From Primorskyibacter aestuariivivens (GTDB lineage: Bacteria > Pseudomonadota > Alphaproteobacteria > Rhodobacterales > Rhodobacteraceae), in assembly GCF_028023675.1 (NCBI RefSeq), contig NZ_JAQIOZ010000027.1:1-51249 (forward strand): a stretch of DNA of 51,249 bases, written 5' to 3'. The stretch's first letter is position 1. Each line of letters starts with the position of its first letter. A model generated the notes under the pieces. That model ran no database searches and was not told where the DNA came from. It saw nothing but the letters and a program-made list of their open reading frames with translations. Of the stretch, positions 9,057 to 19,199 are shown one piece after another. The translations under genes and the position numbers were made by a program.

Positions 9057-9523
9057 TGCACCGATCCTTTGGCAAGGCTGCGCACATGGCCCCAAAGGTG
9101 CCAGGCCGTGTAGACCATCATCAGCGTCAACCCGATCAGGAGCGCGATTTCAGAATAGAAGGTCGGGATGTAGAGGGTCGGGCTTTCCTTCCAGACCCGC
9201 CACGCATAGCGCGTGTAGTCCCAGGCCCAGGACAGAAGCCACAGCCCGACGATAAGGCTGATCACCTCGCCGATGATTGCAAGCACGGTATGCTGCCGTT
9301 CTGACGTCAGCCAAAGCTCCAGCACATTCGCCCGGATATGCGTATTCTCGCGCGAGGCATTCACAGCCCCGATGATGTAGAGCCACAGCGTCGGATAAAG
9401 CATCGTCTCTTCCAGCCCCATGACCGGGATCTGCAGCACATAACGGGTGATGACCTGCACGAACTGGCCAAGCGCCACGATGCCAATCAGCGCCGTCAGC
9501 AGGTATTTCGAAAATCTGTCCAT
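9053..9523 (-). CDS. dctQ: TRAP transporter small permease (DctQ family)
   Basis: A 156-residue protein with four predicted membrane segments (YLLTALIGIVALGQFVQVIT, TMLYPTLWLYIIGAVNASR, VLAIIGEVISLIVGLWLLSW and IALLIGLTLMMVYTAWHLWG). Length and topology fit DctQ, the accessory subunit that pairs with DctM. It is the first gene of the leftward operon and is divergent from the LysR regulator across 111 bp. Confidence 0.9.
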   Translation of the reverse strand: MDRFSKYLLTALIGIVALGQFVQVITRYVLQIPVMGLEETMLYPTLWLYIIGAVNASRENTHIRANVLELWLTSERQHTVLAIIGEVISLIVGLWLLSWAWDYTRYAWRVWKESPTLYIPTFYSEIALLIGLTLMMVYTAWHLWGHVRSLAKGSVQ

Positions 9524-9585
9524 CGTCCCCCCGCTGTTTTTGTGTTTTCCAGCGTGGGGCCATTTCGATGGACAAGCGACATAAA

Positions 9586-9631
9586 ATCAATTTAAAAATA
9601 TCTTAGCTTCCATAAATTGGATTGATATACT
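9586..9631. promoter_or_regulatory. Divergent regulatory region, candidate LysR site and -10 for lysR
   Basis: Between dctQ and the LysR gene lies an AT-rich stretch with inverted ATCAAT (9586-9591) and ATTGAT (9621-9626), a plausible LysR-type binding arrangement though the arms are far apart. TATACT at 9626-9631 is a good -10 only four bases before the regulator ATG at 9635, with no clear ribosome-binding site, which suggests a leaderless or near-leaderless transcript. The -35 match is weak. Confidence 0.35.
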
Positions 9632-9634
9632 TCG

Positions 9635-10576
9635 ATGCACCTCTCGATCCGCCAGCTCACGACCTTTCGCGAAGTCATGCGCAGCGGGTCGATTTCTCAG
9701 GCCGCCAAGACCGTGGCAAGAACCCAGCCAGCGGTCAGCACGATGATCGCCACCCTGGAGAAAGAACTGGGGTTTGCGCTGTTCCTGCGTGAGCATGGCA
9801 AGCTGTCTCCGACCCCCGAGGCGCATTACTTCCTCGAAGAGGCCGAGGCGGTGCTGGAGCGTGTGGAACGCACCAAGCGCACGCTGACACGTATCGGCAC
9901 GCTGGAGCGCGGCAAGCTGCGCATCGCGTGCCACCCGGCGGCGTCGGGCTTTTTTATGCCGCGCCTGCTGACCCAATTCGTCAAGGACAAACCGGATATC
10001 CAGCTTGCGCTGATCATGCGATCCTCGGGCGTGATCGAGGATCTGATCGCGTCGCAGCAATATGACATCGGATTCGCAGAAACCCCGGAACCCCGCGCGT
10101 CAATCGACCAGACCGATTTTGAGCTTGAATGCGTCTGCGTGATGCGGCGGGACGATCCGCTTGCGGCCCATGACGTCATCACGCCCGCGCTGCTGGACGG
10201 CAAACCCATGTCGGTGCTGTTCGAAGAGCACACGACCGCAACCCAGACCGAGGCGGCCTTTCTGTCAGCCGGGTGCCGGTTTCACAAATACCTCGAATTG
10301 CGGACATTTTTGCCCAGTCTGCAATTCGTCTCCGAAGGCTTGTGCTATGTGGTTTGTGACATGATCACGGCCTACAGCATTATCCTTCAATCTCCGGGGA
10401 CGTCGTCGCTCACCCTGCGCCGCTTTACACCCCGGATCACAAACAGCGTATCCATCCTCACCCCGGGCTACGCCACACAGGCGCTCACGACGCAGGCATT
10501 CATCACCCATCTCACAGGGGCCGTGGAGCAGATGCAGCACGAGATCGGTCAGGAACTGTCGCAGCCTACAACGTGA
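9635..10576 (+). CDS. LysR-family transcriptional regulator
   Basis: A 313-residue LTTR. The N-terminal winged helix is clear (LSIRQLTTFREVMRSGSISQ, then AAKTVARTQPAVSTMIATLE and FLREHGKLSPTPEA), and the effector-binding domain follows from about residue 90 (GKLRIACHPAASGFFMPRLL). The DNA-binding part resembles the OccR/NocR-like regulators that control opine catabolism. Placed head-to-head with the TRAP/dehydrogenase operon, it is the obvious candidate regulator of that operon, with the imported substrate as co-inducer (inference). It converges on the epimerase gene, whose stop is 12 bp away. Confidence 0.9.
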   Translation: MHLSIRQLTTFREVMRSGSISQAAKTVARTQPAVSTMIATLEKELGFALFLREHGKLSPTPEAHYFLEEAEAVLERVERTKRTLTRIGTLERGKLRIACHPAASGFFMPRLLTQFVKDKPDIQLALIMRSSGVIEDLIASQQYDIGFAETPEPRASIDQTDFELECVCVMRRDDPLAAHDVITPALLDGKPMSVLFEEHTTATQTEAAFLSAGCRFHKYLELRTFLPSLQFVSEGLCYVVCDMITAYSIILQSPGTSSLTLRRFTPRITNSVSILTPGYATQALTTQAFITHLTGAVEQMQHEIGQELSQPTT

Positions 10577-10588
10577 CGCGGGCCCGCA

Positions 10589-11602
10589 TCAGACCTGATA
10601 ATAGTCGCGGTACCACGCCACAAAACGGGCGACCCCATCAGCGACGCTCGTTTTTGGCGCATAACCGGTGAGGTCGCGCAACAGGCTTCCATCGGCCCAT
10701 GTGGCCGGGACATCCCCGGGCTGCATGTCCATGAAATTCCTGTCCGCCTTCTGCCCCACCGCGCCTTCAATGGCTTCGATAAAGCTGAGAAGCTGCACAG
10801 GCTCAGAATTGCCGATATTGATCACCCGGTACGGTGCCACAGGCGACAGGCTGTCATTGTCTGCAATGTCTGCCGGATCCGCCGGGCGCTCGGGCACCGC
10901 ATCCATCAACAACCTGATGCCCTGCACCAGATCGTCGATATAGGTGAAGTCCCGCTGCATGTCGCCGTGGTTGTAAACGTCGATGGGCTTGCCTTCGAGA
11001 ATGGCCTTGGTGAACTTGAACAGCGCCATATCAGGGCGACCCCACGGGCCATAGACAGTGAAGAACCGGAACATCGTGGTCGGGATGTCATAGAGATGGG
11101 CATAGGAATGGCCCATCGCCTCATTCGCCTTTTTCGTCGCGGCATAGAACGACATCTGCGTGTCTGCCTTGTCCGTTTCCGCATAAGGCATCGCGGTATT
11201 TGCGCCAAAGACCGAACTGGTCGACGCCATGAGAAGGTGTTTCACCGGTGTGGCGCGCACCGCCTCCAACAGGTTGAAGGTGCCGATCAGGTTCGCCTCG
11301 ACATAGGAGCGCGGGTTGTCGATGGAATAGCGCACCCCCGCTTGCGCGGCGAGGTGGATCACCACATCCGGCTTTTCCGCGGCCAGAAGGTCCATAAGCA
11401 CGCCATCGGCCTCAAGCCGGTCATTCACAGCGCGAAACCCCGAGTTTTGCAGGAGCATCTGCTGGCGGCGCTGCTTCAGCTTGACGTCGTAATAGTCGGT
11501 CAGGGCGTCAAAGCCCACGACCTCCCAGCCCTCGTCCAGAAGCCGGGAACAGAGGTGATATCCGATGAAACCGGCCGCACCGGTCACAAGCGCCTTGGCC
11601 AT
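10589..11602 (-). CDS. UDP-glucuronate 4-epimerase-like NAD-dependent epimerase
   Basis: A 337-residue extended short-chain dehydrogenase. Seen: the NAD-binding motif VTGAAGFIGYHLCSRLL at the N-terminus, HLAAQAGVRYSIDNPRSYVE, the STSSVFG serine block, catalytic Y-x3-K in SFYAATKKANEAMGHSYA, and RFFTVYGPWGRPDMAL. These together match the LpsL/Cap1J type UDP-glucuronate 4-epimerases (UDP-GlcA to UDP-GalA). It is 27 bp downstream of the UDP-glucose dehydrogenase gene on the same strand, which supplies exactly its expected substrate. The product would feed capsule, LPS or exopolysaccharide synthesis. Confidence 0.87.
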   Translation of the reverse strand: MAKALVTGAAGFIGYHLCSRLLDEGWEVVGFDALTDYYDVKLKQRRQQMLLQNSGFRAVNDRLEADGVLMDLLAAEKPDVVIHLAAQAGVRYSIDNPRSYVEANLIGTFNLLEAVRATPVKHLLMASTSSVFGANTAMPYAETDKADTQMSFYAATKKANEAMGHSYAHLYDIPTTMFRFFTVYGPWGRPDMALFKFTKAILEGKPIDVYNHGDMQRDFTYIDDLVQGIRLLMDAVPERPADPADIADNDSLSPVAPYRVINIGNSEPVQLLSFIEAIEGAVGQKADRNFMDMQPGDVPATWADGSLLRDLTGYAPKTSVADGVARFVAWYRDYYQV

Positions 11603-11629
11603 GTGATCTCCCTTTCGCCGGTTGTGCTA

Positions 11630-12961
11630 TCAGCCTGACATTACGTCCTGTTCGCGGCCGCGCCCGATCGAGGCATAGTCCACGAACCCGGCCTCTTTCG
11701 CCATGGCGGCGTTGTAGATATTGCGCAGGTCCGCCATTCGCGCGGTGGTCATCGACGCCGCGATACGGCCCAGGTCGAGCGCGCGGAACTCGTTCCATTC
11801 GGTCAGGATCACCACGAGGTCCGCCGCATCCGCCGCCGCATAGGCGTCCTCGCACCAGGTGACCCCGGGCAAAAGCGCTTCGCCCTCATGTTTGCCCTGC
11901 GGATCGGTCACGCGCACCTCGGCCCCGCCGCCCACCAGCGCAGGCACGATGGTCAGGGACGGGGAATCCCGCATGTCGTCGGTATTGGGTTTGAACGTCA
12001 CGCCCAGCACCGCCACCTTCTTGCCGTTGAAGCTGCCGCCACAGAGGTCCAGGAGCTTGTCGACCATGCGGCGTTTGACATCTTCGTTGATCTTGATCAC
12101 CGCCTCGGTGATCACCATCGGGCAAGCAAAGTCCTGACCGATGCGGGCCAGCGCCTTGGTGTCCTTGGGAAAGCACGACCCGCCATAACCGGGACCCGCA
12201 TGCAGGAACTTGTTGCCGATCCGGCCGTCCAGCCCCATGCCCTTGGACACCTGCTTGATATCGGCGCCGGTCTTTTCGCACAGCGCCGCGATCTCGTTGA
12301 TAAAGGTGATCTTGGTCGCCAGAAACGCATTTGCGGCGTATTTGATCATCTCGGCGCTTTCCAGATCGGTTGTCACGATCGGGAAGTCGCGCAGATACAG
12401 CGGTCGGTAAATGTCTTCCATGACTTTTGCGGCGCGATCCGTTTGCACGCCAACCACCACGCGGTCGGGTTTCATGAAATCGTCAATCGCCGCGCCTTCG
12501 CGCAGGAATTCTGGGTTCGAGGCCACATCAAAATCGAGCTCGGGATTGGCCTCGGCCAGTACCTCGGCAACCGCGCGGTTCGTTCCAACCGGAACGGTTG
12601 ATTTGGTGACGACCACGATATAGTCCCTGGCGGTTTCGGCAATTTCACGCGCCGCGGCCATCACATAGGTCAGATCGGCATGCCCGTCGCCGCGCCGCGT
12701 GGGCGTGCCCACCGCAATGAACACAGCTTCGGCACCGTCCAGCGCCTCGGGGAGGTCCATGGTAAAGGACAGGCGGCCGGCCTCGACATTCTTTTCCATC
12801 AACCGGTCAAGACCGGGCTCAAAGATCGGCACCTTGCCCGCGTTCAGCATCTCGATTTTCTTGGGGTCCTTGTCGACACAGACCACGTCATGGCCGAAAT
12901 CCGAGAAACACACACCAGACACCAGGCCAACATAGCCGGTCCCAATCATCGCGATCTTCAT
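11630..12961 (-). CDS. ugd: UDP-glucose 6-dehydrogenase
   Basis: A 443-residue enzyme making UDP-glucuronate from UDP-glucose with two NAD. The N-terminal Rossmann motif is KIAMIGTGYVGLVSGVCFSD, the substrate-contact block is ASNPEFLREGAAIDDF, and the catalytic cysteine is C263 in GPGYGGSCFPKDTKAL; the C-terminal domain has LGVTFKPNTDDMRDSPS. I take the ATG at 12961, which follows AAGGAGCG at good spacing; a TTG one codon upstream is less likely. It forms a two-gene unit with the epimerase. A second, distinct nucleotide-sugar dehydrogenase (AlgD type) is encoded at 38160-39479. Confidence 0.93.
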   Translation of the reverse strand: MKIAMIGTGYVGLVSGVCFSDFGHDVVCVDKDPKKIEMLNAGKVPIFEPGLDRLMEKNVEAGRLSFTMDLPEALDGAEAVFIAVGTPTRRGDGHADLTYVMAAAREIAETARDYIVVVTKSTVPVGTNRAVAEVLAEANPELDFDVASNPEFLREGAAIDDFMKPDRVVVGVQTDRAAKVMEDIYRPLYLRDFPIVTTDLESAEMIKYAANAFLATKITFINEIAALCEKTGADIKQVSKGMGLDGRIGNKFLHAGPGYGGSCFPKDTKALARIGQDFACPMVITEAVIKINEDVKRRMVDKLLDLCGGSFNGKKVAVLGVTFKPNTDDMRDSPSLTIVPALVGGGAEVRVTDPQGKHEGEALLPGVTWCEDAYAAADAADLVVILTEWNEFRALDLGRIAASMTTARMADLRNIYNAAMAKEAGFVDYASIGRGREQDVMSG

Positions 12962-13091
12962 CAAAACGCTCCTTGCGTAATTGGGGGGTTATCTGCGCCA
13001 GAGGGGTTCGTTTCGCAAGGGTAAAAGCATGTGGTTTTGCTTCAGACCTGCGCATACGGGCGGCTTTTGGCGCAATGTGGCCCCCCAAAGG

Positions 13092-13132
13092 ACAAGGGCA
13101 CAAACAGCCTTTTGCGCCGTTTGTGCCCTTGT
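13092..13132 (-). terminator. Perfect 14-bp stem-loop after nqrF
   Basis: ACAAGGGCACAAAC and GTTTGTGCCCTTGT form a perfect 14-bp inverted repeat around a 13-base loop, 24 bp beyond the nqrF stop. Its place at the end of the nqr operon suggests transcription termination or 3' end stabilisation; there is no strong U-tract. Confidence 0.6.
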
Positions 13133-13155
13133 GTTTCGGTCCAATTCACCGGGAT

Positions 13156-14379
13156 TTACCCGCCGAAATCGTCCAGCATGATGTCTTCGCGATCCACACC
13201 CAGATCCAGCAGCATGTTGATCACCGACTGGTTCATGATCGGCGGGCCACACATGTAGAATTCGCAATCCTCAGGTGCCGGGTGGTTCTTGAGGTATTCC
13301 TCATAGAGCACGTTATGGATGAACCCGGTATAGCCGTCCCAGTCATCCTCGGGCAGCGCGTCAGAGAGCGCCACATGCCAGGTGAAGTTCGGGAATTCCT
13401 TGGCCAGCTCGTCGAAATCCTCGACAAAGAACATCTCGCGCTTCGACCGAGCCCCGTACCAGAATGTGATCTTGCGATCCTTGTTCTTCAGCCGTTTGAG
13501 TTGGTCGAAGATGTGGGACCGCATGGGCGCCATGCCAGCACCACCGCCGATGAACACCATTTCCTTGTCGGTGTCGCGGGCAAAGAATTCGCCGAAGGGA
13601 CCAGAGATCGTCACCTTGTCGCCCGGCTTCAGGTTGAAGATATAGGACGACATCTGGCCCGGGGGGATCCCGTCGCTTCCCGGCGGCGGCGAGGCCACGC
13701 GGACATTGAGCATGATCATGCCCTTTTCATCCGGGTAGTTCGCCATGGAATAGGCGCGCTCCACCGGCTCGTCGACGATGCTCTCATATTGCCAGAGATT
13801 GAACTTGTCCCAATCCTCGCGATATTCCTCTTCAACGTCGAAATCGGTGTATTTCACGTGATGCGCGGGGGCTTCGATCTGGATGTAACCACCGGCGCGG
13901 AAATTCACGTCCTCGCCTTCGGGCAGGTCGAGGATGAGCGCCTTGATGAAGGTCGCGACGTTTTCGTTGGAACGCACGGTGCATTCCCATTTCTTCACGC
14001 CGAACACCTCTTCGGGCACTTCGACTTCCATGTCCTGCTTGACCGCCACCTGACAAGACAGCCGGTCGCCACAGGCAGCTTCACGCTTGGTGATGTGGCT
14101 TTCCTCCGTCGGCAGGATGGACCCACCGCCGGAGTGGATTTTCACCCGGCATTGCGCACAGGTGCCGCCGCCGCCACAGGCGGACGGAACGAACAGTTTC
14201 TGTTCCGCCAGCGTCTGAAGAAGCTTGCCGCCGGCAGGGACCGAAATGGTCTTTTCGCCGTTGATGGTGATGTTGACATTCCCGCTGGAGACCAGCCGCG
14301 AACGCGCCGCCAGAATGATCGTGACCAATGCCAGAACGATCAGGGTGAACAGGATGATGCCGAGGCTAAACGTTGCCAT
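13156..14379 (-). CDS. nqrF: Na+-translocating NADH:quinone reductase subunit F
   Basis: A 407-residue NADH-oxidising subunit. One N-terminal membrane helix ([20 protein letters not shown]) is followed by a ferredoxin domain with the [2Fe-2S] ligands in [12 protein letters not shown] and a fourth Cys in LSCQ (about residues 65-110), then FAD-binding (RAYSMANYP) and NADH-binding parts ([29 protein letters not shown]). Electrons enter Na+-NQR here. It is the last gene of nqrABCDEF, 12 bp after nqrE. Confidence 0.97.
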   Translation of the reverse strand: MATFSLGIILFTLIVLALVTIILAARSRLVSSGNVNITINGEKTISVPAGGKLLQTLAEQKLFVPSACGGGGTCAQCRVKIHSGGGSILPTEESHITKREAACGDRLSCQVAVKQDMEVEVPEEVFGVKKWECTVRSNENVATFIKALILDLPEGEDVNFRAGGYIQIEAPAHHVKYTDFDVEEEYREDWDKFNLWQYESIVDEPVERAYSMANYPDEKGMIMLNVRVASPPPGSDGIPPGQMSSYIFNLKPGDKVTISGPFGEFFARDTDKEMVFIGGGAGMAPMRSHIFDQLKRLKNKDRKITFWYGARSKREMFFVEDFDELAKEFPNFTWHVALSDALPEDDWDGYTGFIHNVLYEEYLKNHPAPEDCEFYMCGPPIMNQSVINMLLDLGVDREDIMLDDFGG

Positions 14380-14391
14380 GTTCTCAATCCC

Positions 14392-14999
14392 TCAGAGTTT
14401 CACGCCGGAGAAGGACATGAAGGCAAGCGCCATCAGACCCGCGGAGATAAAGGTGATCCCAAGGCCCTGAAGCCCGTCGGGAATGTCGGAATATTTCAGC
14501 TTTTCACGCACCCCCGCCATGGCGGTGATTGCCAGCGCCCAGCCAAAGCCCGAAGACAGGCCATAGGTCACGCTTTCGGTGAAATCATAGCTGCGTTCCA
14601 CCATGAAAAGCGAGCCACCCAGGATGGCGCAGTTCACCGTGATGAGCGGCAGGAAGACGCCCAGCGCGTTGTAGAGCGGCGGGAAATACTTATCGAGCAC
14701 CATCTCCAGGATCTGCACCAGCGCCGCGATGACACCGATATAGGAGATCAGACCAAGAAAGGTCAGGTCCACGTCCGGGAACCCGGCCCAGGCCAGCGCA
14801 CCGGGTGCCAACAGGTAGTTCAGGATCAGGTTGTTGGCTGGCACGGTGATCGCCTGCACGATCATCACCGAGATGCCCAGACCAAGCGCGGTCGAGATCT
14901 TCTTGGACACGGCGATGAAGGTACACATGCCAAGGAAGAAGGAGAGGGCCAGGTTCTCAACAAAGATCGCCTTGACCGCGAGTGAGAGGAGCTCTTCCA

Positions 15000-15000
<1 letters not shown>
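14392..15000 (-). CDS. nqrE: Na+-NQR subunit E
   Basis: A 202-residue membrane protein with six helices and the family segments [20 protein letters not shown] and [19 protein letters not shown]. Together with NqrD it forms the membrane centre that holds an intramembrane iron-sulfur centre, coordinated by paired Cys residues (C26-type in GMCTF and C-type in NCAIL). The ATG overlaps the nqrD stop by one base (TGATG). Confidence 0.97.
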
Positions 15001-15652
<652 letters not shown>

Positions 15653-15653
<1 letters not shown>

Positions 15654-16462
15654 CAGATTTCCCCCGCTTTGAGATTGTCCAGGAACGCGGCATAGCCTGC
15701 CTCGCCCATCCAGAAATTGACCAGGTTATGCACGCCCACCGTGGTCAGCGTGGCCCCGGCCAGCGCGTCGATATGGTGTTCGGGACCGGCAGGCGGTGCG
15801 GTCTTGGTGACCGAGATCTGCAGCTCGCCGTTTTCATCGGCCAGCTTCTTGCCATTCCACAGCGCTTTCCAGCGCGGGTTGTCCACCTCGGCGCCAAGGC
15901 CCGGGGTCTCGGCATGCTCATAGAACTGCAGGCCGAAGATGTCGTTGCCGTTCTCTTCAAGCGCAATAAAGCCGTAGAGCGTGGACCACAGACCGTAGCC
16001 ATGCAGCGGCAGGATCACCTTGTCGATCTCGCCCGCATCGTCGCGCAGCAGATAGACAGTCACGAATTGCGCCTGACGGCCAATGCCCGCCGGGTCGTCG
16101 GTCAGTTCCACCGAGGTCGCCGGATCGTCGGCGGCGGCGCGGTCATCAAAGCTGGCCGGATCGAACTTATCGGTGAATTCACCGGTTTCGAGTTCAAGGA
16201 TACGCGGCTCGAACGCCTGAAACGCTTCCAGAACATCGGTGCCGGGCTCATAGATACCCGCCACCTGCAGGATGTTGATCTGCTTGTCCTTGAGCGCGTT
16301 CACCTCTTGCAAGGGGCGCAGCGCCACGGCAGCAGCAGAGACGATCATCGAGGCGACAAGGCAGACCGCCACGGCGACAAAGATCGTCTTGGGCACCGAA
16401 TCCGACGGCAGGGCAAGAAAGCGGCCAATCGGCCCTTTGGGCTGGTTTTCAGTATCAGACAT
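15653..16462 (-). CDS. nqrC: Na+-NQR subunit C (covalent FMN carrier)
   Basis: A 269-residue subunit with one N-terminal membrane helix ([20 protein letters not shown]) and a periplasmic FMN-binding domain. The flavinylation site is visible as [10 protein letters not shown] (residues 233-242), with Thr238 as the expected FMN-phosphate acceptor. [15 protein letters not shown] and [14 protein letters not shown] are standard NqrC blocks. The ATG at 16462 gives the family length and an 8-bp overlap with nqrB. The attachment enzyme ApbE is encoded divergently at 19200-20240. Confidence 0.96.
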
Positions 16463-17654
16463 GGCGTTTCGCCCTACGTTTGATGTTGGCCTGCACAACG
16501 AAGTGGTCGATCAGCGGCGCAAAGACGTTGCCGAAAAGGATCGCCAGCATCATGCCTTCGGGGAAGGCCGGGTTGATCACCCGGATCATCACCACCATGA
16601 AGCCGATCAAGGCGCCATAGATGTAGCGGCCCATATTCGTATGCGCGCCGGACACCGGCTCGGTCACCATGAAGACCAAACCAAAGGCAAAGCCGCCCGT
16701 GACAAGGTGCCAGTACCACGGCATGGCGAACATCGGGTTGCTGTCGGAACCAATGGCATTGAGCAGCAGCGAGAAACCGATCATGCCAAGAAGACAGCCC
16801 AGAACCATGCGGTAATTGGCAATCTTGGTGATCAGCAGGAAGGCCAGACCAATCAGACAGGCAAGCGTCGAGGTTTCACCCATGGAGCCGGGGATAAAGC
16901 CATAGAAGCTGTCCCACCAGCTCATGCCGCGCGCGGCCAGTTCCTGGAACCCGTCCGAGGCGGCGACCGCCAGTGCCGTGGCACCGGTATAGCCGTCCAC
17001 GGGCACCCAGACGCTGTCGCCGGACAGTTGCGCGGGATAGGCGAAATAGAGGAAGGCACGGCCCGTCAGCGCCGGGTTGAGGAAGTTCTTGCCTGTGCCG
17101 CCAAACACCTCTTTGCCGATCACAACGCCAAAGATGATGCCCAAAGCCACCTGCCAGAGCGGCGTGGTTGCGGGCACGATCAGCGCGTAGAGCATGGAGG
17201 AGACAAGGAAGCCCTCGTTCACCTCGTGCTTGCGCACGGTGGCAAAGATCACTTCGAAAATACCGCCCGCGACCAAAGTCACGATGTAGATCGGCAGGAA
17301 ATACATCAGCCCGTGCATCATATTGGCCAGCGGGTTGGCCGGATTGAACCCGATGCCAAGCCCGCCAATGATTGCCGCGCGCCAGCCCGTGGCCTCGTGA
17401 TCGGCCAGCGCCATATTGGTCTGATAGCCGGTGTTATAGAGCGCCATGAGGATACAGGGGATCGTCGCGATCACCACATAGGTCATGATCCGCTTCATAT
17501 CGATGTAGGACCGCGCATGGGGCGCTGCGGTCGTCACCGTTTTCGGCGTGTAGAGAAAGCTTTCCACCATCTCGTAGACGGGGAAGTATTTCTCCCATTT
17601 GCCGCCCTTGGTGAAATGCGGCTCAACGGAGTCAAAGAAGCTGCGAAGGCCCAT
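16455..17654 (-). CDS. nqrB: Na+-NQR subunit B
   Basis: A 399-residue membrane subunit that carries covalent FMN, riboflavin and the sodium pathway. [10 protein letters not shown] (residues 221-230) holds the flavinylated threonine (Thr226); [20 protein letters not shown] and [18 protein letters not shown] are characteristic. I start at the ATG at 17654 ([10 protein letters not shown]), since Pseudomonas and Vibrio homologues begin MGL and the purine-rich end of nqrA serves as ribosome site; the open frame extends six codons further. Confidence 0.96.
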   Translation of the reverse strand: MGLRSFFDSVEPHFTKGGKWEKYFPVYEMVESFLYTPKTVTTAAPHARSYIDMKRIMTYVVIATIPCILMALYNTGYQTNMALADHEATGWRAAIIGGLGIGFNPANPLANMMHGLMYFLPIYIVTLVAGGIFEVIFATVRKHEVNEGFLVSSMLYALIVPATTPLWQVALGIIFGVVIGKEVFGGTGKNFLNPALTGRAFLYFAYPAQLSGDSVWVPVDGYTGATALAVAASDGFQELAARGMSWWDSFYGFIPGSMGETSTLACLIGLAFLLITKIANYRMVLGCLLGMIGFSLLLNAIGSDSNPMFAMPWYWHLVTGGFAFGLVFMVTEPVSGAHTNMGRYIYGALIGFMVVMIRVINPAFPEGMMLAILFGNVFAPLIDHFVVQANIKRRAKRHV

Positions 17655-17655
17655 C

Positions 17656-18999
17656 TTACCCCTCTTTCTCAATCTTGGTCAGGCAATCGCGCAGCGCCTC
17701 ACCGTATTCATATTTCGCGGGGCAGGCAAAACCGACGAGGCCCAGATCCTCTTCGTCCAGCTCCAGCGCGCCCAGCGCCTGCGCCTGATCGGTGTCCATC
17801 ACCAGAAGCGCCCGCAACAGCTGTGTGGGCAGGTAGTCCTGCGGCATCAGTTCCTCGAACGTGCCCAGCGGCACCATCGCGCGGCGGCCGCCATTCAGGT
17901 TCGAAGTCAGCGGGTAGAGCTTTTTGGCAAAGGCCGAGCCCAGCACCGGCTGCACCGCGTATTTGGCAAACATCGGGCGGATCCAGCCCATCGGGATCTG
18001 CTTGTGATCCTCTTCGATCACCGTGATCTGACGCGCAAAGCGGCCCAGATAGGCGCTGGCACCGTGACCTGCCCGACCGCTGAGCACGGAACCGGAGATC
18101 AGGCGAACGGGTTTATCGCCCGGCACATCATTGACCGTCAGCTCGATGAGCGAGGCACCAACCACGGTCCGGACCAAACGCGGATCAGCACATTCCGGTC
18201 CGGTCAGCGCGATGATGCGGCTGGCATCATAGTGACCGGTCAGGAGCAGGCGACCGATCATCAGCACATCCTGATAGCCGATGGTCCAGACGAATTTGTC
18301 CGCCAGTGGCGGTTCAAGGAAATGCATATGCGTTCCAGCCAGACCGGCGGGATGCGGTCCGGCAAAGGCTGCGGCTTCGACCCCTGGCAAATCGGCACCG
18401 GGCAGCGCCCCGCCCGCGTCCTGACAAAGATACGTGGTGCCGTCGGTCAAAAGGCTGAGCGCTTCGACCCCTTTGGCAAAAGCCTCGGCCTCGGCCTCGA
18501 TGATCGGGCGGGCATCGGGCGCGAGCGGTTCGGAATCAATCGCCGTGATGTAAATCGCGGCTGGAACGCTGCCCGGCTCGGGGATTTTGGAATAGGGGCG
18601 TGTGCGCAATGCGGACCACAGACCCGACGCGCAAAGACGCTCGGTCAGACCTTCGCGCGTGGCCGCGTCCCCGATGGCTGAAAAATCCATCGGATCGCCC
18701 GACGTCGCGTCCAGCTCGATCTCGATACTGATGAGACGGCGGCGTTCACCGCGATTGATCGCCGTGATTCGCCCGGCAGCGGGCGCAACGATGACAGCTT
18801 CGGGACTGTCTTTATGTGCGAAAACCGGCGTACCGGGGACAACGCTATCGCCCTCAGCCACCAGAACACGCGGTTTCAGCCCCACGTAATCATCGGCAAT
18901 AACGCCGATTTTCTGCAAATCCGGGCCGTTTTCGACCTCGGGCCTGGCTGCGCCTGTAATGGGCAGGGTCAGCCCTTTGCGTAGCGAGAATTGCTTCAC
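17656..18999 (-). CDS. nqrA: Na+-NQR subunit A
   Basis: A 447-residue peripheral subunit with the family start [15 protein letters not shown], a biotin-carrier-like region ([20 protein letters not shown], then [19 protein letters not shown]) and the C-terminal part [15 protein letters not shown] and [12 protein letters not shown]. It is the first gene of the operon and takes part in quinone handling. Its presence, together with NqrF, distinguishes the complex from Rnf. The promoter lies in the 200-bp region shared with apbE. Confidence 0.96.
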   Translation of the reverse strand: MKQFSLRKGLTLPITGAARPEVENGPDLQKIGVIADDYVGLKPRVLVAEGDSVVPGTPVFAHKDSPEAVIVAPAAGRITAINRGERRRLISIEIELDATSGDPMDFSAIGDAATREGLTERLCASGLWSALRTRPYSKIPEPGSVPAAIYITAIDSEPLAPDARPIIEAEAEAFAKGVEALSLLTDGTTYLCQDAGGALPGADLPGVEAAAFAGPHPAGLAGTHMHFLEPPLADKFVWTIGYQDVLMIGRLLLTGHYDASRIIALTGPECADPRLVRTVVGASLIELTVNDVPGDKPVRLISGSVLSGRAGHGASAYLGRFARQITVIEEDHKQIPMGWIRPMFAKYAVQPVLGSAFAKKLYPLTSNLNGGRRAMVPLGTFEELMPQDYLPTQLLRALLVMDTDQAQALGALELDEEDLGLVGFACPAKYEYGEALRDCLTKIEKEG

Positions 19000-19070
19000 G
19001 GTTTCTTACTCCTTCCCGCGCATTTGGGTGGTCTTATGCATCGGGGGAGCGGGCTTTGTAAGTGTGACAA

Positions 19071-19086
19071 GTATACACATGTATAC
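19071..19086. promoter_or_regulatory. GTATAC-N4-GTATAC palindrome between nqrA and apbE
   Basis: GTATACACATGTATAC is a near-perfect 16-bp palindrome in the middle of the divergent nqrA/apbE intergenic region. A TATACT at 19109-19114 could be the rightward -10 for apbE, placing the palindrome near its -35 region; on the other strand TATACT at 19072-19077 overlaps it and could be the -10 for nqrA. Both positions would suit a repressor or activator that sets the two operons together. No regulator is identified. Confidence 0.4.
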
Positions 19087-19199
19087 CGTTTTCGATTGCT
19101 TTGTGCTTTATACTCGCACTAAGCCTCCACCAAAGTTTCTGGCTACCGCCTGCGCTGATGTTATATGCGCTCGCGGATTCGAGATAAAGAGGTAGACCC

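Noticed and set aside
7548-9113. Forward 521-codon frame rich in His, Asp and Arg
   Set aside because: It is the antisense of dctM and dctP; the composition is a by-product of hydrophobic codons on the other strand.
12973-14985. Forward 670-codon frame
   Set aside because: Antisense of nqrF and nqrE; no ribosome site and no family resemblance.
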